A stretch of 64,000 bases of DNA from Nematostella vectensis. Lineage: Eukaryota; Cnidaria; Anthozoa; Actiniaria; Edwardsiidae. The stretch is taken from the NCBI RefSeq assembly GCF_932526225.1, contig NC_064047.1, positions 13,652,460-13,716,459 on the forward strand, read 5' to 3'. Made by a program: the position numbers and the translations under genes. Under the pieces are notes generated by a model that saw only the letters and a list, made by a program, of their open reading frames with translations, searched no databases and was not told the origin of the DNA. This document shows positions 22,229 to 35,010 of this stretch, piece after piece. Numbering within the stretch: position 1 is the first letter of the stretch; every line of letters starts with the position of its first letter.

Positions 22229-24180
22229 GTTCATATAAAAAAAGGTCCTTATGAAGTGTTCTTTATTTATATGATTACATGGAGATATTCCATCCACTAC
22301 TGGAGCTTGGGGTGAAAATCCTAGCACGGGTGAGCAGCCCAGGCTGGAAATCTCGCTCATATAATAGAAAAAGCAATTTTACAAGCATTTTAGGAATACC
22401 CGGTTGGACCCCCTGACTGTGCTGAAAACTCAGCCTGGGTTGAAATTTTTAATGAGATAAAAAGAAATCAACAGTCGTTAGAATGCTTCTCTATCAGGCG
22501 TGTCATCACCATTGACCACCAAAAAGTTGGTATTTGATTTTGAACAGTTGTCATGTTAGACTTTTTCCATAGCTATCTATGACTGCCAAATGCTGCAAAT
22601 GCTGTTTGTGTGCCTGCCAATCCTTTGCACCATATCAAATCCTTGCTTAAACAATCCATTAAATTTCATATTTATACTAATAACTATTAGAAAATGATCA
22701 CTGACACCTCTACCAATCAGCACCCTCTATTTGAACCCCCTAAATCTCATAGTAATTAAAGTTTCAAGGGGCAATAGAGAATTAGAGAATGAGTGGGGAT
22801 ATATAGTCAATAGAGAATGAGGCAATAGAGAATAAGTGGGGAGTGTAGTTAGAAATAAGTGCTTACTACTTAGTGATTAGTATTCCCTAAGTTGCAACTT
22901 TGTTTTCATTGTTTTCCTGGATTATTGTTGAAACGCCAAATTAGCTATAGAGAACTTGCTATAGAGCGTATTTATGTTTTTATGGCTGGCTTAGCAACCT
23001 ATCTACTACTATGTTAACAGGGGGATTTGTTACTTTGAAGACATTATGCACTTGTATTTTATATTTCACTGATTTTTTTTTTATTTATGTAAATAAATTA
23101 TAATTTTATAATCCTGATGTAAATTACAAGCAAAACTGTTGTCAGCAACAGACTGCCACCATCCCCAGACTGAAAAGACACCTCAGTGCATTGTTGGAAA
23201 CTTCAAGGCATACTGCTTGATCAGCAGTAGCTGAACTTGACTGATAGTGTGGGACTTGAAATAGGGAGAAGGTTTCTGTTTTTGGTCTGTTTTTCCCAAA
23301 AATTTGCGCAAAATTACATTAATGGGGTAATTAATAATTTGTTATTTCTATGTAATCTAAGTAACAATGGCACTTAATCACCTTTAACAGTAAATAAATT
23401 AGCCTCAGCTTCAGAAACTGGGTCTTCATTCAGTGTAAAACTTTCTAACATGTTTTTTTTAACTTTGTCTTTGGCTACTTCTTATACGTTCATCTGACAT
23501 TGCTATTCCTCATTTGCCCAGATAGTGTTTTTAAGATGAATTTCTAACATCTTCAACATGTTCTCTTGACTCAATTGTAATATGTAATACAAGGTTACAA
23601 TGATTTTTCTTTGTCACAGGGGCTTCACCACCTTGATTATCTCATCCTGACCAAGTCATTGCACTGCAGTTGTCCACACATCACAGTTGGTTATTGCCCT
23701 TGACAAATACTGCAGAGGAATTCCCTTTTTATTTATTTCAGGCAGTGTCAAATTTTGTTATTCAATGGCGGCACCAAGCAAGTAGTCCAGTTTTGAATTC
23801 AACTGTGCCATTGGAATTAAGGACACATATAAAGACAGTGTGAGCCTAAGTTTCAGATTATTGGTTCACAAATAACATCGAGATCATGAAGAATTCACAT
23901 GTTTTACATATTTCAAGCTCTAAGAGATTTTCACGTGTATGTTATACTTGACTTATACTACCTTTGTCCATCTATTCAGCAGGCATGATGGATTTCCAAA
24001 TTTGATTACTGAAGCAACCTTTGTCACATCATAGCTTATAATGTTCTGTTGTAGTTATGTAACTATTTATTTGCATAATCTTTCAATAAATCACATGTTT
24101 CCTTGGTGACTCCATTGTCTCTGAATGGCAATGAAACATATTCCTAAAGCAGCTGTTCACTAACCAAATCAACATTCCCC
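22229..24180. other. AT-rich spacer, no gene seen
   Basis: Contains fragments that look like dispersed repeats (for example around 22260-22450) and no ORF with recognisable protein character. Confidence 0.5.
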
Positions 24181-24745
24181 CACTATAATATGCTGCCCTT
24201 TAATCCCCCCTCTATAATATGCCCCCCCCCCTCTCAATGATCTGCCCTTCCTTTCTGCCAACCCTCTTTAATAAGCCATCTTTAAAAAAACATAGCTCTC
24301 TAATAAGCTGCCCCTCTGATAAGCAATCCCTTTCTAGCAAGCCACGACTCTATTAACCCACCCCTTGGCAAAATTTCTAGTATTACATTATTTACATACC
24401 AGTGTGCACCTTCTGTTAGGCTGCATAGAGTGCATTATTTAATAAGCCACCCTCTCTATTAAGCCAACCTTATGAAACAAGCCAGTCCTCTCCAATAAGT
24501 CACCCCTCTAATAAGCCATCACTATCTAACAAGTCACCCCTTTAATAAGCCAGCCCTCTCTAAAATCACCCATCTCTAATAAGCCACCCCTCTCTAATAA
24601 GCCACCCCTCTCTAATAAGCCACCCCTCTCTAATAAACCAGCCCTCTCTGATAATCCATCCCTTTCTAATAAACCACCCCTTTCTTATAAGCCACCCCTC
24701 TCTGTTGAGCCATCCCCCTCTAATAAGCCAAACCTGTCTCATAAG
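24181..24745 (+). repeat. 18-bp satellite array, forward (AATAAGCCACCCCTCTCT)
   Basis: Degenerate tandem copies of an 18-bp unit, most regular at 24560-24640. The reverse complement of the same unit forms the larger array at 26268-27285. Confidence 0.93.
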
Positions 24746-26267
24746 GGGGGGATGAATAGGGGTCTCCCTAGCAGGATTCTATCCTACGTGTGACCAATAT
24801 AAGTTTTGACACCTATGCGGCAGAGAAAGGGCGTGGTCCCTAAACTCTAAGGGATAGCAGTTAATGTTATCAACTGCCTTCTACGACAACTAATTACCTA
24901 GTCTATGAAAAGGTGTATTCCCTCCTGGCCTCAGCATGGAATAATGTGGCACAGTTCTGTAGTTACAGTACTATTCAATATTCCATATTATTTAGGTAAG
25001 ATGAGCAGTAGATACTGTTAAAGAATAATGTTGAAGCTCCTGGAAGAACGCGCTAAGAGACTATTGAGTCGCCTCACGGCTAGAAACTGCATGTTATTTC
25101 AACAAAGACAGCAAAACAACGAAATGTTTATAACCCTATATTTTTTGGATTAAGCTATTTTGGACGCTTGTGGCGAAAATACTGGTATATCTTTTTTGTA
25201 AACCATTAGCACGTACTGGGAATATTGAAAAAAATAGTCAGTTTTATACCACCGAATCTTTTACTATAATCACGTTTAAAGATTTTGGCAGCGTAATATG
25301 ATGTGTGATCAGGAAAGACAAACTCGTTCCAAAATGACATTGGGGTGTGGAGTATGGTTATGTCTATTTTCATGTAACAAATATCAGCAAATGTAACAAA
25401 TGTCAGCAAACGTAACAAATGTCAGCAAGTTTTGAGATCTTCACTAGTGCAATATTTCACTACGAAATACCTGTTCAAGCAGAGCACAAGGCTTGGAAGA
25501 TCTTTAAAAGGTCATATCTTATGTTATAGCTAAGACGAGGGAAGTTACAAAATGCTTACTAAGAAAAAGCATCTGCGGCGTGTCATCTATGTCGGCTATT
25601 TTTATTTTCGACTTTATTGCACGAAGCCTGGACAGTTTGAAAACGATGATGAAAAGGATGATGAAGCTATGAATTGTCAAATCTGCACCAATACATTTTG
25701 AAATTTTGGAAGAACTTATACGCTGGAAATCGCTTTTTTTTCGCCGCATCATCCGATTAGTCGGGACGTATCGCCCTTTTTCTAGCTAATTTAACAATTG
25801 TGCAATTCACGGTCATTTTGTTGTCAAATACCAGGATTAGTAATCTTAGTATAATTTTTAATAGATCCGCTACAGTCTCTTTTTTTTTTTTTTTTTTTTG
25901 CTGATGTCCGCCCATCCAAAAAACAAACACATCCCCCCCCTTGACCCGCTTAATTTCATTTCGAACATTTGCATCTAATTGTATATTTATGAGTTTGGGA
26001 TTTGCTGATTTTAAAACAAACATTGTTTACAAAAGAAATAAAACATCAGTTTATAATGTGACTGTGACTCGTTTTATTTAAAATCTTGGGAACGTAATGG
26101 TCTTTTTCTCATTTATATGACATTTCGTTTGTCTGCCCAAGTTTTACATTGCTGTCCGATTCCGATTATTCCTTAAAAAATCAATCCAGTTGTATCTAAT
26201 TTTACACGTGTAAAATTGGATATCAACTCCAAACATATCACTTGGGGAATATAGTGATTTATATAGT
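24746..26267. other. spacer between inverted satellite arrays
   Basis: No gene is supported; the region has a poly-T run near 25882. If transcribed, this would be the loop of a large hairpin formed by the flanking arrays. Confidence 0.5.
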
Positions 26268-27285
26268 GGCTTATGAGAGGGGTGACTTATAAGAGAGGGG
26301 TGGCTTATTAGAGAGGGCTGGCTCATTAGAGAGGGTTGACCTATTAGTGAGGAGTGGCTTTTAGAGAGGGCTGGCTCATTAGAGAGGGTTGACCTATTAG
26401 TGAGGAGTGGCTTTTAGAGAGGGGTGGCTTATTAGAGAGGGGTGGCTCATTTGAGAGGTGTGGCTCATTAAAGGGGGTTGCTTATTAGAGAGGGGTGGCT
26501 TATTAGAGAGGGGTGGCATATTAGAGAGGGGTAACTTATTAGAGAGGGGTGGCTTTTAGAGAGGGGTGACTTTTATTAGAGAGGGGTGGCTTATTAGAAA
26601 GGGGTGGCTTATTAGTGAGGGGTGACTTATTAGAGAGGGGTGGCTTTTAGAGGGGCTGGCTTATTAGAGAGGGGTGATTTATTAGAGAGGGGTGACTTAT
26701 TAGAGAGGGGTGGCTTTTAGAGAGAGCTGACTTTTATTAGAGAGGGGTGACTCGAGAGAAGAGTGGCTTATTAGAGAGGGGTGACTTTTATTAGAGAGGG
26801 GTGGCTTATTAGAGAGGGGTGGCTTATTCGAGAGGGGTGGCTTATTAGAGAGGGGTGGCTTATTAGAGAGGGGTGGCTTTTAGAGGGGCTGGCTTATTAG
26901 AGAGGGGTGATTTATTAGATAGGGGTGACTTATTAGAGAGGGGTGATTTATTAGATAGGGGTGACTTATTAGAGAGGGGTGGCTTTTAGAGAGAGGTGAC
27001 TTTTATTAGAGAGGGGTGACTCGAGAGAAGAATGGCTTGTTAGAGAGGGGTGACTTTTATTAGAGAGGGGTGGCTTATTAGTGAGGGGTGGCTTATTGGA
27101 GAGGGGTGGCTTATTAGAGAAGGGTGGCTTATTAGAGAGGGGTGGCTTGTTAGAGAAGGGTGGCTTTTTCGATATGGGTGACTTATTAGAAAGATGTGGC
27201 TTATCAGAAAGGGCTGGCTTATTTGAGAGGGCTAGTTTATCAGAGAGGGCTGGCTTAGAAGAGAGGGCTGGTGTCGCAATAGTGC
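26268..27285 (-). repeat. 18-bp satellite array, inverted
   Basis: About 1 kb of AGAGAGGGGTGGCTTATT units. Because the unit is six codons, both strands carry open frames (plus GGLLER, minus SNKPPL); these are by-products of the repeat. Confidence 0.95.
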
Positions 27286-30200
27286 CTCTGATTGAATGAA
27301 TCATTTTTCTCCACGTGAAATTTAGATTTTATTATTAGAAATAAATAAACAAATTAAACAAAATAAATAAAAATCACCCGCCCGCGTGCTCTCGAGGTAG
27401 AAATCGCGACCAGAAATGAAATATTTTTTGGCCTAATCGTTCCCTATTTCATGTGCGAGCCACTGCGAGCTGGGACGAAATATCCAAGAGCAAATGATTA
27501 TCTAAATGGGTAAACAAATCCAAGCTCATAGTTATGGCTACATGTCTGTAACCGCGTATGTTCTTCCTGTATGTTAGTACAAAAAGAAAATCCTATGGAC
27601 GGGAAATTATGATCCGTCGCAGAACAATAGAGATTTTCTTGCATACTTGATTAACAAAATGTGAATATGTTAGACAGAATTGAGAATTTTGAACTTGAAA
27701 TCCTGCATCGCTATCGGCTTTCTAAACAAAATATGCATACATTATGTTATTTTACCGTAGAACCTAATCGTTTTACACTTTTTCTTAAGCAACACACATC
27801 AAACAAATAGACAAAGACACTAAACAGTAGTCAGAGATAAAGGGAGGGAGAGAGGAGAGAGAGAGAGGGGGAGGCGGGGGGGGGGGGGGGGGCGCAACAA
27901 ATGCGCAAAAATAATAGTTGTTAATCGGTAAAGTAAACCGCGAAAAGCATACACAGGTGGAAAACAAGGCATTTTGAAAATATATGTATAAGCGTTGAAA
28001 TTGAAAAAAAAAAAAACGCACACAGGACCATTTCCATTTATTACGTTAGACAATAATATAATGACCGAGGCTATATTTAAAAATGAAAAAACCTGCACAA
28101 AGGTGTATCTAAATTATTGAACCTTTTCTGAATTAAGATTTAGAAAGGGGGTTTGTTCACTTCATTACTAGTTTTGCTGTTTTGTGAGTTTTTATTGTGG
28201 CTCAGAACAGTTCACAGTTTTATTTTGCCAGTATTTTTTATAGAGTTACAATTCATAAAATTAAGTAGGCAAGGAAGTCCAGAGAAGCCAAAGGCTTATA
28301 AAATAGGACTCCTTTCTAACATATCCATAAATACATAGAAGTGGACCTTTTGCTCTCGTGGGCGGTGCTGCCCCTCTCTGGGTACGGGCCTGACTTGTTG
28401 AATTGTGTATTGAAACATTTGCCCTATAATGAAAAAGAATCTCTGATTTAGGCATATTATTTCCTATGACTACGCCTATTTTACTATTTCTAAGGCGTTG
28501 TAGGGAGGCGAACTATGACATGACTCACCGAATTTTATTCTCATTTAAGAATTCGTTTTTTTTTTTTTTCGAATAGTAATGTTGGGTCCGTTTTCTACAT
28601 CCATAAATCCGGTCGAATGGTGTTAAAGTTGGATAAATTTCAAAGAAGTTTGATTTCTTATTCAGTATCCATTCAGCACTTCTATTGTTCTAAAAATATC
28701 GCATAGAAGGTCGGGTCCGTTTAGTCGGGTCATTCGATTTTTAAACGCGTGCAGGCGCAGTACTCCCTCCTATCAAACCAACTTTTTGTGGGTGAAAATG
28801 CTAAATTACCCACAGTGATATATCTGTGGTTATTAATATATCTGATCTTACTTCGGTAAAATACTCAAGATTCGAATTAAAGTTTTCCGGGATAATCGAA
28901 ATATTGTTTTTGATAGCGGTACCGACCACACATATTCATTGTTTCAACTTTATATAAATAAATAATGTTGTATAAAACACTACATGTTTTAAGGTTCTGT
29001 TCTTTATTGGTTCCTGTGTATAATTATACTATTACTAGCGGGTACCCATGAAACAATTACGCTGGAGAAATACTTCTTCCTGTTGTCTTGGCCTTGTAGT
29101 GGAGTTTTATCTGCAAAGAATTGACGTAGCTAAGCAAAAATAAGTTTCTAGCCTCACAGGCTGCCCAGGATCTGTCCTTATTTTGTTAGTTAAGATATCG
29201 AGTTCGTCAAAAAGAAATAGCACAATCAAAACACTAAAGCCACTCTTAGAAAGAAAGAAGCTTGACTAATTTTAGTTTAGTGAGTATTGGCAAAATGCGA
29301 TTAGCTGCCTAAATAAGGTTATGCTATGGAAAGGGAAAATGTTCTAAAGAGAGAAATTCGATAGTCTCCGCTCTTAACTAAACCTCTGCTTGTGCTGTGT
29401 ACAGATTCTACGAACATGATAACTTTAGGGATTATTTATTTTTAATAATCATTATTCTGTTCAGCTATTATAAAATGGATATAATAAGAACATGTATAAT
29501 CTTGTTTTTTTAATTGTATATGCCATATCACAACAATGATTGGGGCAAGAAAGGTAAGAAGCATCATCTCTTTAGATGGGGTTGGTCTCGAAGTGTGCTC
29601 CGTTAAAGTAGTAGGGGCTGATGGTCCTATCTTACAAATACTATCCCCGCAGCAGAGATAGCACCGGAATTAAATTCAATAAAACTAAGAATGTGAGAAT
29701 GTTAAATATTTCGTAAACATTTCTTTGGTTTACTGCCCTCAATGTGCTATCACTCACGGGTAAATTTATTTTAACACTCAAAGTGAGCCATATTGTATTA
29801 ACAATATAATTTAGATTAAATTTCTTATTTCATTTATGTAAGTGCAAAGTAAACAACAATATCTATTTATGCTATCATATTGTTTAAACATTTTTATTTT
29901 GAAGTAAATGAGAGGGCTATAGAATATCCAGACTTGAAATTGTAACATATACATATTCTTAAGGATCGAAATCAACAAGACTTTAAAGATAACACAATGC
30001 TCTAGATATCATTGAAAATGTTCCATAAAATTAAAATGACATTCAATGAGGGATAAAGTTGTTTTAGGAAGAAAACAAAACTTATTAAAAGAAAGGACCA
30101 AAATACCAAAAAATAAGCACCATAGTACCAAAATAATTTGAAATCTACTTGGTAAAAAAATCATGTCATTCAATGAGAGTGATCAAGATATTTTATAGTA

Positions 30201-33200
30201 AGAAAACAATATGTGTCTTATGGGTAGCCGGAGAAGTGTCCCGATGTAAGGTAGTCACTTCTTTGGGATTCTTCACAGCGATTTGTAGAAGACGATGTTC
30301 TTCAATAGTCTCAAACTAAGGTAGTCACTTTTTTGGGATTCATTCATGGCGATCGCAAATGTAAAAACGAGTAAATACAGCGAAATCAATCCGGCTTGAG
30401 ATGATTTTGCACAACTACTTGGTAAAGACAGAGACTATGGTAATATATACAGTAATGAAATCTGGAATCTGGCCTTCAACTGCACAAATACATGGATCTG
30501 GGAGCTGGACTCGCAAAATCCAAGATGGCGGCCATGACACAGCTTATGCAGAAGGTATCGACTATAGCACAAATATTCTTGGGTATTTTGCACAAACACG
30601 AGACGACGAAAAAAAATGCATATTATGACTGGGCTACCACAGGTTTTCTAGTAAAAACACTGACAAGACAACTAAAGGTTATAAACTGAATTTATAAAGA
30701 ACTAAACAAGGAACAGAACAAATGACATTTCAACTCAAAGTACAACTGTATTTATTTACTACACAAATCTGCGCTAGTTAAACTTTGCCACTAGACTCTA
30801 TTCATATTTAAAGCATATCTCCGGCACTGCTGTCATACGATCCTCCGTCATTTACCTCCATAAGACCCGATCGGACATACAGTTTACTACGTATGGTTGT
30901 GGAGTCTTAAAACAAAACATAAAAAGAGACAACGCAAGGTTACTGGTCCCCTCCCTATCCATTTTCTACATTTTTAATAACAGAAAATGGTAGGGATATT
31001 AACCTGGTTCATCAGGGGGTATCATCAGGAACCACCTGATTCATTGTTGCCAGCTTAAGCGAGTCACAGTTTGGCCGATCAACTTCAGACAGACCAGAAA
31101 GCTGGGGGATTTCATTTGTACTATATGCACTTGCACCCTATTTGTACTGATTCGATATCAAGCTGTGTCGAGGTCACAATCAAATGATGTGTTACATCTG
31201 CAATCTCAATACTCGCCATCACAGTTGAAAGGTGGATGATTAGCTTCTCAAACAACGTTTTTTCACTGTACGATACAGATCCGATAAAAGTTCACATTCT
31301 GGCACAGTTGGCACTTGGATCAGGCGATGGTGCTCACTTGCATGTTGTCATTGTTTGAATCTTGCTATGGCACATAATTGGTTGCTGCCACCATTAAGAC
31401 CTGGGAGAGGTTATACATTAGTTGTGAAAGACACTGAAGAAACCCAAAAAGCAAAAAACATCCTAGTGAAACTTGGGTGATGAGGTGAATGACCAAAAAT
31501 TTTATATGTTGAGACTTTTTTAATTGTCAGTCAAAGTAGTTTAATGTTTGCTGGACACAACAAAAGTGTGAATTACAGTAGGTTTTTCTTCCAATCCCTG
31601 TTGTACTTTGCTCAATGTTTTGAAGCTCACATTTCATGAATTCGCGTGAAAAAAGAGATTCTTTTTATTTAGGATAACAAAATTCTTGAAAACCGGTGAC
31701 AACAAATGTTTTAGTACAATCTTTGACATGGCGACCAAAAGTAAGCCCCGGTATTACCTTTACATATACATCAGTGGTTAACAACATGTTTGCATGTTTG
31801 GCTGGACTTTTACCTTGTATGTCTCCTGGTTTTCTGCCATTCCAGCCTGTCAAACAGAACATGTTTAGTTTTTTTTTAAACAACGTTTGCTTGTGGTGTA
31901 ATACCGTCGTAGTACCTCAATGTGGGTTGTGCAGACCAACAGTTGAACTCACAAAAAGGGACTAACTGGGACCTTAGTCCCATATACACATGAAGTCACA
32001 TTTTAGTGTATTTTGAGCTTGTGTGAGAAAATTGAAAACTGGGTCACTTTTTCAAGTTTCAAAACTATGTTGATGTCCTACTTCTCCAAAAACCTATTAG
32101 AACCCTTTCTATAATCTTATCCATTGCTTGAAAACCTCTACCAAGTTGTCTAGGAGTCATATGGGTTAAATTCAAATGTTTGCTTTTTGCTTGGCACATG
32201 GGGCTTTATACACACATACTTTCCAAATAAAGTGCAAACCAAGTCACAGTGACATTTAGCCTATACAGCTATATGCATATACAGTATTGGAACCAGAGTG
32301 TGACACATGACTCACATCTGTGACTAAATATAAGCTTTTTCCAGCATAATATTGAAAAACGTATGTGATATTATTTCTGTATGTTTATGATTGCAATAAG
32401 TGACAAATCTTTTTTCAATTACATTATGTTGTGTGACGACTTCAAACACAAGTTACTGTATATACATGTTCTGAAACTGTTTGCCACCTTTTACAAATCG
32501 TTTTTTGCATCTTACAAACTCTTTAACATTATTCTATTTTGCTTTCATGCTTGATTTGGAATTTCCAAAATTCCAACATTCACCAGATCCTGTTTTTGTT
32601 ATTAGGTGGTAAACCTTTAGAAAGCTAGTAAAGTTCCAAGGAAGCATATAAAAAAAATAGCATGGCAGGGAAAACTGTTGGTAATGGATAAAGATGATTA
32701 CAACAGACCCTTATGTTTAAAGGCTTTTGTTTAAGTAATTTTGCACATGAACCATCCATAACTCATAAAGCGTGTGCATAAATATTATGCACACAAAGCA
32801 ATACATAATAAGGCTTTTGTTCAGAAATAGGGTCAGCGAAGAAATATTTTAGTCCAATAAAAGTGAATACAAATACAGAACTCTATTTCAACGCTTTATA
32901 AGCTTATAGATAATAAAAAAATGATTATTTGAGATCGTTAAACACAAGTATGGCTCAACATTATTCAAATCCCGCTCCACTAGAGCTAGGAATTAATGCG
33001 TTTAAAAATTAAAAAAATCACTAACACTTAGATTCTAAACAATGCTAATATAGGGCGCTTCCTATATTTTTTCTCGCATTTCCTTATTATTCGTTCACTA
33101 TGAGTTCCGGACACCACAAACGGCTACCGACACGTGGATTACAAGGGCAAAATAACACAAATCGGAATCCACTTTAATCGGGTCTGTAAGGATAACCAAA

Positions 33201-34049
33201 AATCATTATCCCTTAAGAGAACATAAAGTCTCACTTGATAAGATTGGTATGCTTGCAGATAATATATTAAGAAAGGGATGTATTTTAACAGAGAAACAAA
33301 AGCAATACTTTGAAAGTGTCACTGGATGCTTGATGTCGGATTCCTTGGAGCGGCATAAAAACCTTACCTAATTTTAAAACCAGGGCCTGATTGAACTTAA
33401 CAAATAGTCTTAAGTAACATAATTAAACATTCACTATTCCATGACTTTGTTGGGCTAATAACTTAAGGTTGGATGGAGTTGAGCTAATACTTAAGAATTA
33501 CAATAGTCTTCACTGTTTTGCTTAGAGATTTTCAAGGAACATATTCAGCAGAACTTCATCTACCCAAAAGTTATTATAATTAATGGAGATCCTTACCTTG
33601 AATAAAGGGTAGATGCTGAAAAAGTGATTCACCAAGTTAACAATTCCAACACGACCCTATGAACGATCTCCCCTGCAAATAAGGCACACTTCAGGCATTT
33701 CATGGATTATTATCAGAATTTAACCTAATATCCTGCCCTTGAGCGCGTCGCACAATTCAGCCAAATCAGAATGTGTTTCGTTGTTTAGAATTTAGCCAAA
33801 CAAGCTCTGTTTTTGCCCTTGTAACGACAACGAACTATTTGGTACGTGACACTTTCTTAAATATGGCACTTTGTGCTGTATAACATTGCACTTTTTACAT
33901 AGTCGCAAAAACTGGATATCAGTTTATGGCTGTACGACATCGCATTTTGTCTTATCACACCGCACTAATTTCATACAGATTTTAGCTGATGGAACACGAT
34001 TCCTTCAAAGAACATGGGGTAGCTTGGTCCCCCCTAGTAGTTCTCCTCT
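27286..34049. other. 6.8 kb spacer, no gene seen
   Basis: AT-rich DNA with a poly-G tract near 27877-27891 and a possible dispersed repeat at 28261-28455. A minus ORF at 31665-31883 (contains LTGWNGRKPGD) is the only one with a mixed, protein-like composition; an acceptor-like TTTGACAG lies inside it at about 31848, so it could be an unrecognised exon. I found no domain to support it. Confidence 0.45.
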
Positions 34050-34053
34050 AGTA

Positions 34054-34515
34054 CAGTACAAAAACACGAAGAGTATATTTCTATCTCTAGAAGTATCTTT
34101 ATTGTGATTGCTGTGAAGGCGGATTCATCTATTTATATGTGTGCTTCACGCCATATAGCATAGTTTTTATTCGTTGATAGTTTGGAAATATTTTCCCACA
34201 TATTTGTTTTTAGCAGAAGCTGGTAAATCAAGGTTTAAGGGACATGCCCGCGGCCTGTGCGGTCTTGGTTTAAGGGACATGCCCGCGGCCTGTGCGGTCT
34301 AGGTTTAAGGGACATGCCCGCGGCCTGTGCGGTCTTGGTTTAAGGGACATGCCCGCGGCCTGTGTGGTCTTGGTTTAAGGGACATGCCCGCGACCTGTGC
34401 GGTCTTGGTTTAAGGGACATGCCCGCGGCCGGTGCGGTCTTGGTTTATAAGACATGCCCGCGGCCTGTGCGGTCTAGGTTTAAGGGACATACCCGCTGCC
34501 CGCGAAGTAGTATAG
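34054..34515 (-). repeat. inverted copy of the 35-bp array element
   Basis: Opposite orientation to 6996-7415: the AT-rich arm at 34054-34240, then about eight 35-bp units to 34510. It lies outside the duplicated block and so shows the unit is independently dispersed. CTAGTAC occurs just left (~34043-34049) and just right (~34529-34535) and could be a target duplication. Confidence 0.85.
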
Positions 34516-34765
34516 AGGGGATGACTAGTACAATAATTGCAAGCCCTTGAGTATCTGCAAGTTCTATTGTTTGCTCTGTAAGGTATAGGATTTATATATT
34601 TTTCACTTTTCTATTTTTCATATTTTTTTTCATTTAGTCAATATAACTTTAATGTATTCCAATAGTTAGGGAAGGGGTATTGTTGTGGAGACTGGGGAAA
34701 GATGTGTATTGTGTGCGTGGGTGTTACTGATCCAAATGGCTCAAATATAAAGGCATCGAGAACAA

Positions 34766-34873
34766 TGGCGACCAATCAGAGCGAAAATGAGACTAGTAAA
34801 ACCGGTTTATACAATTGGGAATATGGCGACCAATCAGAGCGAGGATGAGACTAGTAAAACCGGTTTATACAAT
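34766..34873 (+). repeat. two tandem copies of a ~57-bp unit
   Basis: The stretch ATGGCGACCAATCAGAGCG ... ACCGGTTTATACAAT occurs twice in a row with minor changes. Confidence 0.85.
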
Positions 34874-34951
34874 ATAGGAGGGGGAGGGGGTGGGTAGGGA
34901 TTGTTTCAGAGTGAATACCAGTGACTTCAACCGAAATATATTAAATTTTCC

Positions 34952-34957
34952 TTTATT
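34952..34957 (-). promoter_or_regulatory. AATAAA polyadenylation signal
   Basis: Reads AATAAA on the minus strand, about 55 bases past the TGA (35011-35013) of the D8C-VWD gene, a normal spacing for its 3' end. Confidence 0.6.
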
Positions 34958-35010
34958 ATTATTTTTTTAGTTAGTTGACACCTCCCACTGAAGTCTTTGT
35001 ACCTCCCTTC

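Noticed and set aside
27081-27299. GGLLER repeat protein
   Set aside because: By-product of the 18-bp satellite; both strands are open for the same reason.
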